Assembly: GCA_037178855.1 (NCBI GenBank)
Contig: JASJZC010000005.1
Span: 9,672,001-9,736,000 of the forward strand
Reading direction: 5' to 3'
Source of the DNA: Oscheius sp. JU75
Lineage: Eukaryota; Nematoda; Chromadorea; Rhabditida; Rhabditidae
Length of the DNA: 64,000 nt
Within the stretch, counting starts at the first letter, position 1. Every line of letters begins with the position of its first letter. Positions 23,601 to 33,444 of this stretch are shown in pieces. A model generated the notes under the pieces. It had not been told where the DNA came from. It was given only the letters and a program-made list of their open reading frames with translations, and ran no database searches. Made by a program: the position numbers and the translations under genes.

Positions 23601-24429
23601 TCAATGGTCATGTACAAAAATGTTTGTCCAGTCTTTGAATTGTTATAGCCAGTACTTTTGACTAACAGTTTTCAAGTCTTCCTATGGGTTGTGTTTTCAC
23701 TTGGGACCATTCAAACTGTCTCTATATTTCTTTTTCTCACCAACAAAGTCAGTTCTATATTTTCGGACAACTTGTACCAGGCTTTTCTATTTGTCTTTAT
23801 TCTTCTAGCTATGTTGCCACCAGTCACGGGAAAATTTCAATCGTTCAATCATTTTGTGTCTACTTATCGACGCGACACTACCGCTAAGCGGTGGCATGAA
23901 ATTGTAGTTTGTTCAGGTATTGAAAAATTCGATCTTCGTTCTTTCTTCAGACACTTTGGTCTAGAGCACACAAAAGGTGGAAAACTGGTTCAGTCTATTG
24001 ACTGATTGTGGGTAGGTGTCAAGGGTAAGCCAAATATTTTCGGGTAGAATGAAATTATTTTCATGAAAAACAGCAAAGGGTCTTCGCAAAGTAATAGATT
24101 CTCATTGTACGCTTCGCAAAGTTCCGTCAATTTTTGAATGGAACCTCTTAATCTATTAAGCAGTCTAGCAAATAGGTAGCATTTTCCAACTCTGGAATGT
24201 TTAGCGAGCTGGTAGAGCATATTCAAGTCTAGAAGTTTACAAAACACGTAAAATTGGTAGACTATCATCTTCCACCCGAGAAATGAGTGAAGGCTTTCAA
24301 GACAGATTCATTACCCTGATTCCATCAAAATATGCTTCACTCTATCTTCCAAATCCGGACATAAAAACTCACTTTGGGCGGTGTCGTGGGACAGCTGAAA
24401 ATTTCAGCAGAATGTGGCGGCGGCACCAT
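20696..24429 (-). CDS. Nuclear hormone receptor (paralogue B)
   Basis: Exons 23155-23067, 23023-22959, 22490-22281, 22236-22061, 21701-21421, 21382-21258, 21202-21042 and 20809-20696 encode 406 residues. A candidate first exon, 24429-24373 (MVPPPHSAEIFSCPTTPPK, phase 0), would give 425. The DNA-binding domain reads ARCVGCGSDNTIRIHYGAPS, CHGCKAFFRRS, then CRACRFQNCINGGMNTKLVR. A Gly/Ser-rich hinge precedes the ligand-binding domain (PDMYYAWYRAYVLLADWAMA, DQTTLFKENFSAFGWMTYAY, ALFQQD, TKMSLMLPSFY). It has the same divergent 14-residue finger spacing as paralogue A and splits the first finger with one extra intron. The large first intron contains what looks like a relic of the kinase gene's N-terminal region (about 23990-24270). 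The promoter lies upstream of 24429. Confidence 0.88.
23985..24280 (-). pseudogene. Possible relic related to the kinase gene's N-terminal region
   Basis: A minus-strand frame reads IVYQFYVFCKLLDLNMLYQL, LFARLLNRL, IQKLTE, ENLLLCEDPLLFFMKI. It resembles, by eye and in the same order, the exon 10179-9793 segment IVYYTALVKLVEDMVF, FLRLYDLL, ISQS, DEMFICKEPREYFTLFK. The frame is isolated inside the first intron of nuclear receptor B. The similarity is weak and needs alignment statistics. Confidence 0.35.
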
Positions 24430-27400
24430 GGTGAACTGCTGGGGTTCACACCACGGGGAGAACATTTCTCTCTCTCTCTCTCTCTTTCTCGCCCTGTCTC
24501 TTCGATACTGGAAGAGAGTAAGAGACAGGGGAAGAAGTGTGTGAGAAGAAAGCGGCTCAGACGCTCTGAAATATTACTCAAAAGGGCAGAAAAAGGAAGA
24601 GAAGAAGACTGATATTTGATGTCTGGTTCGGAGAGTAGAGTAAGAGCTAAATGGGCCCAGGAATGCTGGAATGATGGGGTTCGATGAAAAATATTATGGA
24701 CGAACTGCATCGATTTGATTTGATCACTCGAAAACAAGGTGCATTTCACACGGACAACGTGTGGAAGAAGGTGGAAAAAGGGGGTGACAAAACAATGTGA
24801 AGGTACCTATAAAATGTAGCAAAAAAGAAACACTGCTTACAGTTTGTGTTCCATTTTCTAGAGTCAAGAAGGCATTTTCATGTTTTGACATGTTTTACAG
24901 ATTTGTAGCTTTTGATCTATTCCACAAGTTTGTAAGACATGTCAACGCAAAAAAACAGTTTGCTTTGATCGAAAAACCCAATTATAGTATTGAACCTAAA
25001 CGAAAAAACGTTAAAATTCTCACGTTTTCTTGTAAAGCCAAACGTAAGAAACAACTATACAGTGCCTGGGAACTCTCTAGCTAATATTGACAAATTCAAA
25101 TATTTCTGTGAGTTAGCTCTGCTTATGAACCGTAATAAGAAAGCTAAATGACTGCAGTGTTTCGGTCACTCAGGGTGGAGATGCTGAACTAAGAAAGATA
25201 AAGATCACTACGCTCTTTGATATCGGAAAGAAACGCGTAGGAAGAAGAGATAACAGGAGAAAGATGCGGAGTTGGAGTGACATCAGAGAGAAGGAAAAAG
25301 TTAATCTATTGAGATCAATCTGTCCGAGTTCAAAATCTCACGATCCCTTTTGGAAAAAGAGTATTTGTCCGCTTTCTCTGTCTCTTTATGTCTCTCCATG
25401 TCTCTCTCTGCAAAACTTGAAGCAAGGAAGAACTTGCACTCGTGTGTGTAAGCATTCTTTAAACTCCCAGCCGAGAGTAGGACATGTGACCATTTTCCTC
25501 CAGCTCAAGTGAGACATTCAGAGCGGCACGTAACCGGCTGGTAGCACGGGAGTATTTCCCTCTGTTTGAAACCCAGTCGAAAAAGGATCAATTGCCCATA
25601 GGAAATAAAGTGGTGGGGGAAAAGAAAAATTAACTGGAAACAGCTGGCATTTGCCAACAAGCTAGGCTAGACAAAGAGACACGGAAAAAGAGAGAGGGGT
25701 GCTCCCCCTCTCTCTTTTTCTGCCACTGCCCCCGTGTCAATACACCACAGAACGGAGCAAAGTTCACCCCATAGACGGCTGCCGCCGGGAGAGGGAGAGA
25801 GAGAATGAGGACAGACAGCCGACGCGGTGTCTGTCTCCAGCCGTGAGAGAACAGAGGAGAGCCGACCAGAGATCTAAATTTGTGGCTAGACTTTTAGGCG
25901 GACACCATGAAAAGAAGGCTGCTGGAAAAAAGAAAGTGGTTCAATTGGACCCCTTGGCTAGGAAATTACCAGCCTGTTTACAACTTAGAGTCACAGTGGT
26001 CATTATCAGGGACGGAGGCAGGTAATCGAGTTTTACCCATCATGTTTTTCTGAAAAACGGACATATTTTTGGAGTGTTTTGTGGAGAAAACACAAGAGTT
26101 GAACCCTAACTTTTGTTCGAGTCGTGAGCATTCAACTTGTCCAGAGACTCTAAAATTTGTCAGCCAGTTTTGTAGTCTTCGACGTCATTATTTCAATTTC
26201 TGATGCTCTGCAAACTTGTAGCATTTAACCTGGCCCGAAACATTACAGAACAAAGTAAGACCAGAAAATGAGTGCTTGAACTCGACAGCAGCACTTCTAT
26301 GGAAGGGTAGGCTGTATGTTTGAGCAGTTCCTAGCAGCTGAGAGATTGTAAAAGTTTAGGATTCTCCTATTAGGAAAACAGGTTATAGAGCTGTCAAAAT
26401 GGTGATAATTAGTCTCTGGCTGATTGTGAGCTCGGTACTAATGAAAGCTTGTCCCCGTTCATGTGAAATGGAATGTAATTTGAGAGTTGCAATGAAAAAG
26501 TTAGCACGAATCTTCTTTGCGGAAAACCAGAATTTGTAAAATAACGATGTTTCCGGCTGGACGGTAGAAGTCTGTTTCTGTGTCTCTCTCAGCTGTACAG
26601 GCTATGTGGATGTTTGGCATAGAAAGGATGTATAAATTGGCATCAAAAATCACTAGAACTTTAACTTAAAAAGCCCGAAAAACCTGTAGAAAGTTTCTTC
26701 GGAAAGTTCTCGTAACATTGAAACACTAGCACAGACATGTACTCAGCTGATTGGTCTGAGTTTGCCTCCCCTTTTCTAGGTAATAGGGTCTCTGACAGCC
26801 AGCTGGCTTGTCAAATGAACCGAGTCGAGAGGCACTGAAAAGTACTTTAAACATGAGCAACAATTTTCAAAGAACAAATGAGACTGATGTGGAAAGTACA
26901 ATTCGAGACCGATCACACGACTAAAATCCGAAAAATCCATATCCGTCTTTGGTCTTTGTTAATCCAATTTGTACGAAATCCAAAGGGATAGATTAGAGAG
27001 TAGTGAGAAGAGCTGCGTCATCAAATTTCTTCGAATGAGAAGCGAGAAGAGAAAGAGGAAAAGCATGAATACATGTTCATGGAATCAAAACAAGGAGTAT
27101 TTTGAAGAATAGGAGATATAGCGACGAGAAAATGGAAAGGATGTTAGAGATTTGGGGAGCGATGATGACCAGCACCAACTAGTGTCGGTGACCCAAGTTT
27201 GTTCGCTAGCTTGTGTCTCGATGGTCTTGTGAAGTCGCGTGTTTTAGGAACGGAGACAAAAAGTTTTGAAAAGCCGCCACCTGGTACATTGGCTGAAAGA
27301 AAAGCAAGTGTCGTACGAAAGTCTTGTGGCTGTCTTGTGGTCAGCTACTCACAAAAGGATGCTGAGTAGAGGCTATGAGGTCACCAGCAGTCTACAAGCT

Positions 27401-29765
27401 TCCAGTTTAACAATTTGTCACTTTTGTTGTTTTTATCTGACAGAACCAGTTCTGTCAAGATGTGCTAAAGAAGAAGTCCCTTTTTTTGACCACAGTCTAA
27501 AATAAGACAATCTAAGAAGATCCAGACTTTGTCAGTGTATAAGTGATCGTGCAACCTCTTCCATCTAAAGATGGTAGAAAAACAGTTCATTCAAGGTTTT
27601 TAGACCTTTAGAAACAGAATTGAACGCAAGTGAGGTCCTTTAATTAAATTAAATTCTCTTAAATTTTTCTTTTTATGACTGGTGAAAAGCCATAGGAGTA
27701 CACTGGCTAGACAGACTAGGCTGTAACCTAAACCCCAATCTAAAGCGCTTCCGATTGGCCTGCTTCATTTCGTGACAATGATTTACCTTGCTATAAAAGA
27801 AGAGACTGATACCTAATTAGGATCAATTTTTAGCTGACGTAGTAATTAACAATGAAAAACTGAGTCCTGAAAACTTCATGGAGATTCAGAAAAGCTCTTC
27901 ATACCCCTGTCTTTTCTCACAGGCTGAAAATAGAAAATGAGTACAAGAACAAGTCAAGAATTTTGCCTACGAAACTAATAACACGGTGGCTATTATTAGT
28001 CGAGACTAATCCTTGCTATGCGGTGGGAAGAATAGGGGAAATGATAATTGCTCTTTTGGTCTCTATCAATAGGGATTTTTCGGACCGTGAAAGGAGACAG
28101 AAGAGCCAAAAAGAGAATGTTATCAATCGATCTTTTGCTCTCCTTTGGTCGATAAGGATAGGATGGGCAAATATGTCCTGAGACTAAAATGATAGTCGCT
28201 CGGGAGAAAGAGTAGAAGTCAACATGAAAGATGCTTGAAAGTAGCCTCAAAACACGTAGTGTCTTCACAGGATTTGCCTGTCTTTTGTCCTGAATGACGT
28301 ATAGTAAACCCTGTTGGTCCGAAACAATGTCCGGCTCGAGGACTCGACTGAAAACGATCAGCTTATGAACCAGATATAGGTACAGCTTTAGTTGTTCGAC
28401 TACATTAAGTACTGCTTCATGTCTAGGGATCTTTCTATTTCTATTATCACCTAGTTGGAATAGCTTTGGCCCCATGTTTAATGGTGTTATCGTGGCTGAA
28501 TCAGACTAAGCTGAATCTAGCCCGTCGTAGCAATGCGGCTCACTTTGTTCGATGACTAAAGAGTCATAAATTTGAAAGAACCGCCAGAACAGTCTAGTTC
28601 TGCATCAAGTTCAAAATTCCCAAAAACCTGTGTGTGTATGTGTGTCTGAAGCCCTAATTGGCAATTTGTCACATACACTTTGTGACAGCAATTACTTTTT
28701 GCAAGTCAAGTCAAATCGTATCAGTGTGAGAGATGCGTCTCTGCGAGAACGTTGCTTCTATTATGATAGTTTGGCTAGGACAGTCTCTACCTGTCACGAG
28801 CTCCAACGGGGTAGATGGTCACTAAAATAGTAGGAATTTTTACTCAGAAGTGTCAATATCAAAAATATGAAAGCGCAATGGTGTCTGTGGTAGACTCTGT
28901 GTGTTTGTTTGTGGAGTTGTCCGGGATCTCGAAACAAAAGCAAAACAAAAAGCTGTACATCGTTGTTGCTTGTTGTTTTCATTGTTTTCAATTAATTGAG
29001 TTGGACGATAACTCGGAAACGTGACGAATTCTGTCGCTACCGATGAAATACTTTCGACAGAGGAGAGAAAACAGTCGAGACTGAAAGATAGAGAAATAGA
29101 GGAACAGAGAGACTGAGAGACAGGGAGATAGAGAGATTGAGAGATGAGAAACAGAGGGAAGGGGAGACAGAGGCAGAGACACAGAGGTACAGAGAGACAG
29201 AAGTCCCAAACTGAAGAAACGGTGTTTACATAAAAAGCACGAAAAGATGGCCAGTAGCGGCGTCGCCTGACGGTGGAGCTGGCTGGTCGAATATGAGAAA
29301 AGCTACGTGCCAGAATATGTCGCGAGATCAGAATGTTGCGGAACCCACGCCCAATGACATTCTTCTAATCGTCTGATCCGTGTTGAACGAGAGATATGTG
29401 GCATTACGGCACGTATTCAGTTAATCCGGGTTCCAAAATACGGTCTTTGTACTCACAGTTGTAAGTGTTGAAAAAGAGAACAGGAGGCAGTTATGGAAAT
29501 TTAGGTGATCATGAAGAAGGAGTAGTTGTGATTTCTGTGCCAGGTACAGACACGAACACAGACAAACAACTCTATTTTGCCCAAATGCAAAAATTGGGTC
29601 ATAGGAGGATTATCCACAGTTTACCCTTTTGTCAGTGCTGATTCTGGGCACAACAAGAGGTGTTCTATGTTTTGGCATGAAAAACTTTATGGGTGCAGAC
29701 GTAACATTTGAAGATAAAAATTTGAGCTTTTCTTCAGTTCTCCTTTCGTTATACAACAGTCCAGT
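24430..29765. other. 5-kb gene desert with old repeats
   Basis: Only short open frames without recognisable products are present. It contains CT/GA arrays (24464-24486, 25690-25720, 29075-29190) and a repeat copy at 28630-28765. Candidate splice signals are scattered but do not chain into a frame. Confidence 0.5.
28630..28765 (+). repeat. Dispersed repeat, second copy of the 2950-3095 family
   Basis: Shares GTGTGTCTGAAGCC, CTAATTGGCAA, AAGTCAAGTCAAATCGTATC and GAGAACGTTGCTTC with 2950-3095. The copies are colinear and clearly diverged. Confidence 0.65.
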
Positions 29766-29769
29766 TAGA

Positions 29770-30560
29770 CCCTATTGTTCATTACCGATGTCGTTGAAGC
29801 CTCTCCTAATCTTCATGGCTCCGTTGTATCTCCAGTAGGATCCCCATGAGTTGACTATGATCCAATACTTCAAGCCAGCTTTCCCCAAAACCCACTATTT
29901 TGATGACATGTCCGAACTAATGTCGGCTAGTCTTTTCAATGTCATCCTGTAAGATTGATTAAGAACAGTAACCGACAGAACTTGCCTGAACGTAAATATA
30001 ATCGACTTTCCCCCAAGTCCTCTGAATGAAGTCGTAGAATTAACGGTAGCGATTAAGGTTCACGATTCTGGATGTATCCGCGAATGCGGGCTTCACCACC
30101 AGGTTCAAATTGCTGAACAACATCCGTGCCTGAAGAAATTTATACGGTTTGCAAACCTTTTTATACCATACTAAAGTTTGGGGTTTCCTGCAGGATTGGC
30201 ACAGTCTGTGGAACATGTATCCTGAGAGATGGTATCTTGTTGGCCACAAGATAATAGGGAAGGGGTGGCAGCCTAATGTAGACTAAAAGAGAGTTGAAAT
30301 GGCAATCTGCTTACATCTGCATCGGCGGATTCCACTAGTGATCCCATTACTCGCTATCCACAAATGAGTAACGACAGGAAAACCGCTTCCGATGTATTTT
30401 CCACAGTCCTTACAACATTGAGCAGACTCTATTGCCTAAACTTCAATTTTTTTCTCTGCCCTGAATTTGAATGCAGATCATGTCGTTGGAAACCGAGGTA
30501 GAAGAAAAGGTTTAGTATAATGAATAACGAGTAAGCATAACTTCTATCGGAGGGGTTTCA
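29770..30560 (-). pseudogene. Decayed cathepsin B-like cysteine protease
   Basis: Fragments of a peptidase C1A, cathepsin B type, lie in order on the minus strand. They are HDLHSNSGQ (about 30470), CCKDCG then SGFPVVTHLWIASNGITSG (about 30330-30430; the family has CCxxCGxGCxGGxPxxAWxYW), GCHPFP (about 30270), HVIKIVGFG around the active-site His (about 29884-29910) and YWIIVNSWGSYWRYNGAMKI with the active-site Asn (about 29800-29870). The His block and the Asn block are in different frames, the Asn block soon meets a TAG, and the catalytic QCGSCW segment was not found. It is therefore a pseudogene of a normally lysosomal or secreted gut protease. Confidence 0.6.
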
Positions 30561-30699
30561 GTGCAAGGAATTTTCTGATTTGGGTGAGCAAGAGAAAGAA
30601 GAGTCCAGTGACAGTCTAACAGGAAAGTGCTGAACTTACTGCTTCATATTCTAAAAAAAAACTAGGCTTCCGCTAAAAATAAAAAATCTCCATCATCTA

Positions 30700-31010
30700 A
30701 AACTACACACCTGGACAGCGCAGCTGGACATTCTTATTAAAAGAAGCGCGTAGGGCTGGCGGCCCGTTGAGCAGGGTTTGAGTAGTTTTCCAATCTACAA
30801 CAATCTGACAGCCAGGTTCTTCGGGACCAGTTCCATCACGTTCAGATATCAGTGAGCTCATGTTGAGATTCGTTATCTTAAAAAATGGAAACTATTTCGG
30901 TACAAAAATCAGCCGACCTTCAATGCTCAATACGGTTACAAGCCATTGCATGCCCGAGGATAAACAGGAGCCACAGCATGGCAGTAGCTTCGCTGGAAGG
31001 TAGTCTGCAA
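30700..31010 (-). other. Possible exons of an unrecognised gene
   Basis: A minus-strand frame from about 30863 reads ISERDGTGPEEPGCQIVVDW and TTQTLLNGPPALRASFNK, ending at a GTGTGT donor near 30711. A signal-peptide-like MLWLLFILGHAMA lies upstream (about 30980-30940). The two could not be joined in frame. They may belong to the decayed protease just downstream or to a separate broken gene. Confidence 0.25.
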
Positions 31011-31400
31011 GCATTATATAGTCGGCGCGTAAGAGCTAAAAGGGATTAGTTAGAGAATACCTAATCAGAACTTTCATCAAACTGTTTGTCTGATGTTTGA
31101 GCTGATTGGTTTGGTAGCAGAGACAGTAAGACAGAGGAACTGTCTTGGCATCAACCCTTCTTCAATTTCAGTCCAATAATCAACAAACATATTCTACATG
31201 ATGGCAACATCACATTTTTGTCCTAGCATTAACCGGCTCCTGCTCCGATTTCGCCACCACCGAATGCGCCTCCGAAGCCTCCACAGTAGCCGCCATAGAC
31301 GAGCCCAAGACCATGATCAACAGCATCTGATCCACCGCCAGATCATCTCATGTAGAAGAAGCTAGTAGACATAAACATGGACAAACTTTATTCTAACTAT

Positions 31401-32902
31401 CTACTGAGCCGATAATGGAGTCGAGCTTCTTCTCAATCCTTCTCCTGACACCCTGTCCCAGATCTGCTGTATGTTCAGAGCCCGTCTATCACCTCGAGAT
31501 CCAATCTTGACAGCTGCTTTGAGATTTTCGTTGTGAAACTCCCGAAATTCTCCAATATCAACCAGTGTTGTCACATGAATGTGGTGCTTCTTGTTCCTAC
31601 TGACATGCTCCGTGATCAGAACCACACATTCCTTCAGACCAATCGACCAAGCTTCCACATTGGAAGCTCCGATCTTGTAAGTATTGTATTCTGGGTGATG
31701 CTGGCTGTTAGGAACTGATTCCCCCAGACGATAGAATGTATCGAGTTTTTTGATAATTTGGATGTCTTGACACTGAGATGCGTCAGAAACCACTGCCTAA
31801 ATGGTTCGGCTGAGATTCAAATGTTGCTCGGTACCTGAACGGCTGCTGTCAAGGCATCTCCCAGACCGAAATAATGTTTGCCCGAGAGTCTGAACTGGAT
31901 CTTGTACTCGACGTGAGGGACTAATGATGTGAATAGGTCGAGAGTTTCCTTCGCGCCTCCGCTACGGTCTTGTTCATCGAAGAAGACTGAGGCCTGGGAT
32001 TTATTGAAGTTTGTCTGTCAATCTCTGCCTGTCGCTCCCGACCTTTTGACCAGATTCCCCGCCTCCGAGAGGAGGACCCTTTGACTCGTGTGCTCGCGTG
32101 TTCGTATGTAAGTGTGTGGCTTCCTCGCTGTATTTATGTACCACCTTCTATATCTCTCTATACCCCAACCAATAAACTAGTATTCGAACCATTAGTGAAC
32201 GGTAATATATATATCGTAGGATAGACGCATACAGACTCTCAACTCACAATAGACTATCTTCTTATAATAGCCGTCTGCCCTACGAACACTGCCTCTCTGT
32301 CTATCTATGTCTTTTGTCTATTACAATCTCTATGTGTTTCTGTCTATCTCTGTCTCTCTGAACCCTATAGAGAACAAAAATCCTATCTCCCTCAAGAGTA
32401 CTAACCAGATTCAATCTCTCCAAAACTCCTTGACTTATCCCATGTATTCGGCCATTCTCTGGAGGACTCAGTTCCAAAGACTCTGGTCTGATAACGTCGG
32501 CAGCTGCGGTCAAACTCTTGTCACAGACCATCCGTAGCTTCACTGCACTGATCGGAAAGAACTCTTCGAAAAATTTGTTGTCTACAAGTTCCTGAACACT
32601 CAAAAATTGATTTAGGAATTAAAAAATTTTACCAAAATGATCAACTCGTAGCGAAAGTATCCAAGAGCATTGCGAAATCGGTCTCTCATCCAGGCCACAG
32701 AGTAGTTTTCTTCGTAGCCACATTCAAAATAATGTTTTTCCTTGAATTCTAAGAAGATTCTGTCGGCGTAAGTCTGTTCCAATTTTAGTTGACCGACTAC
32801 TCGGATGTTGAAGCGACGTCTTGTTTGTGTTATGAAACGATTCATGGCCTTATTTGAGCGGAAAACACGTTTAAACGAGTCCGGCTCCATGTAAAAAAGC
32901 AT
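31401..32902 (-). CDS. Unrecognised 336-residue protein
   Basis: Four phase-consistent exons (32902-32633, 32591-32406, 31993-31835, 31796-31401) with an AATAAA directly after the stop support a complete gene. No signal peptide or membrane segment is evident, so it is probably soluble and intracellular. The N-terminal part is basic and aromatic (FKRVFRSNKAMNRFITQTRR). The middle reads ELVDNKFFEEFFPISAVKLR, and the C-terminal half KIGASNVEAWSIGLKECVVL and HHIHVTTLVDIGEFREF. The large intron 2 (32405-31994) holds low-complexity sequence. The family was not recognised and no function is proposed. The start could be the second Met at 32890. Confidence 0.7.
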
Positions 32903-33160
32903 ATTTAATGGAAGAAAAATTAAAAGCTACCTTCGATATAATCGCGAAAAGTATAACTTCGGAGAAAGAGAGCAGGTTCAACATGTTTGAAAAGGAAGAG
33001 GGGATAAAAGTGATAGCATGTGCGCTCTACGGGTATTTGTTTGTTGGTGGCGAAATAGTTGAACGGGCCGGAAAGGGGGAAGATACGGGTCTTGGCAAAG
33101 AGACAGAGTAATAGAGAGAAAGACAGAGAGAGCACGCAAACAAAAAAATTTAAAAAAATT

Positions 33161-33232
33161 TGCGTCCGGGGGGAATCGAACCCCCGTCGAATGCTTGGAA
33201 GGCATCCATGCTGACCATTACACCACGGACGC
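33161..33232 (-). tRNA. tRNA-Gly(TCC)
   Basis: A complete 72-nt cloverleaf on the minus strand. The acceptor stem GCGTCCG pairs with CGGACGC, the discriminator is A, and the anticodon loop CTTCCAA gives anticodon TCC. A- and B-box sequences (TGGTGTAATGG, GGTTCGATTCC) are intact. A T-run follows its 3' end on the transcribed strand. Confidence 0.97.
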
Positions 33233-33357
33233 GGTGACGGGCGGCAAATTCTACCAAGTGAGATCCATGGATCTTTGGATGATCTGATCCAGAAACGGGT
33301 TCTCGATAAAGAGATACGATTTTGGATGTCCCGAAAAGCAATTTTCTTCTGAAACGT

Positions 33358-33429
33358 GGCCGAGTGGTCTAGTGGTATGATTCTCGCTTAGGGTGCGAGA
33401 GGTCCCGGGATCGATCCCCGGCTCGGCCC
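33358..33429 (+). tRNA. tRNA-Pro(AGG)
   Basis: A complete 72-nt cloverleaf. Acceptor stem GGCCGAG/CTCGGCC, anticodon stem TCTCGC/GCGAGA, loop TTAGGGT with anticodon AGG, T-arm GGGATCGATCC. An ATTTTTACGTTTTTTT Pol III terminator follows. It is divergent from tRNA-Gly, 125 bp away. Confidence 0.97.
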
Positions 33430-33432
33430 GAT

Positions 33433-33440
33433 TTTTACGT
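33433..33440 (+). terminator. Pol III T-run terminator of tRNA-Pro
   Basis: T5 followed within a few bases by a second longer T-run (from 33440) immediately downstream of the tRNA. Confidence 0.7.
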
Positions 33441-33444
33441 TTTT

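Noticed and set aside
24369-24749. A 126-codon minus-strand frame overlapping the candidate first exon of nuclear receptor B
   Set aside because: It reads through a CT/GA array in a different frame from the candidate exon and shows no conserved motif.
24797-25084. A 95-codon plus-strand frame, Lys/Phe-rich
   Set aside because: No splice context, signal peptide or recognisable motif; AT-rich chance frame in a desert.
25526-25600. A tRNA-like stretch with GGTAGCACGGGAG
   Set aside because: No acceptor stem or anticodon arm could be formed, and the B box is not convincing.
25699-26025. A 108-codon frame starting in a CTCTCTC tract
   Set aside because: Most of it encodes the minisatellite (repeated RERERE-like residues), so it is low-complexity noise.
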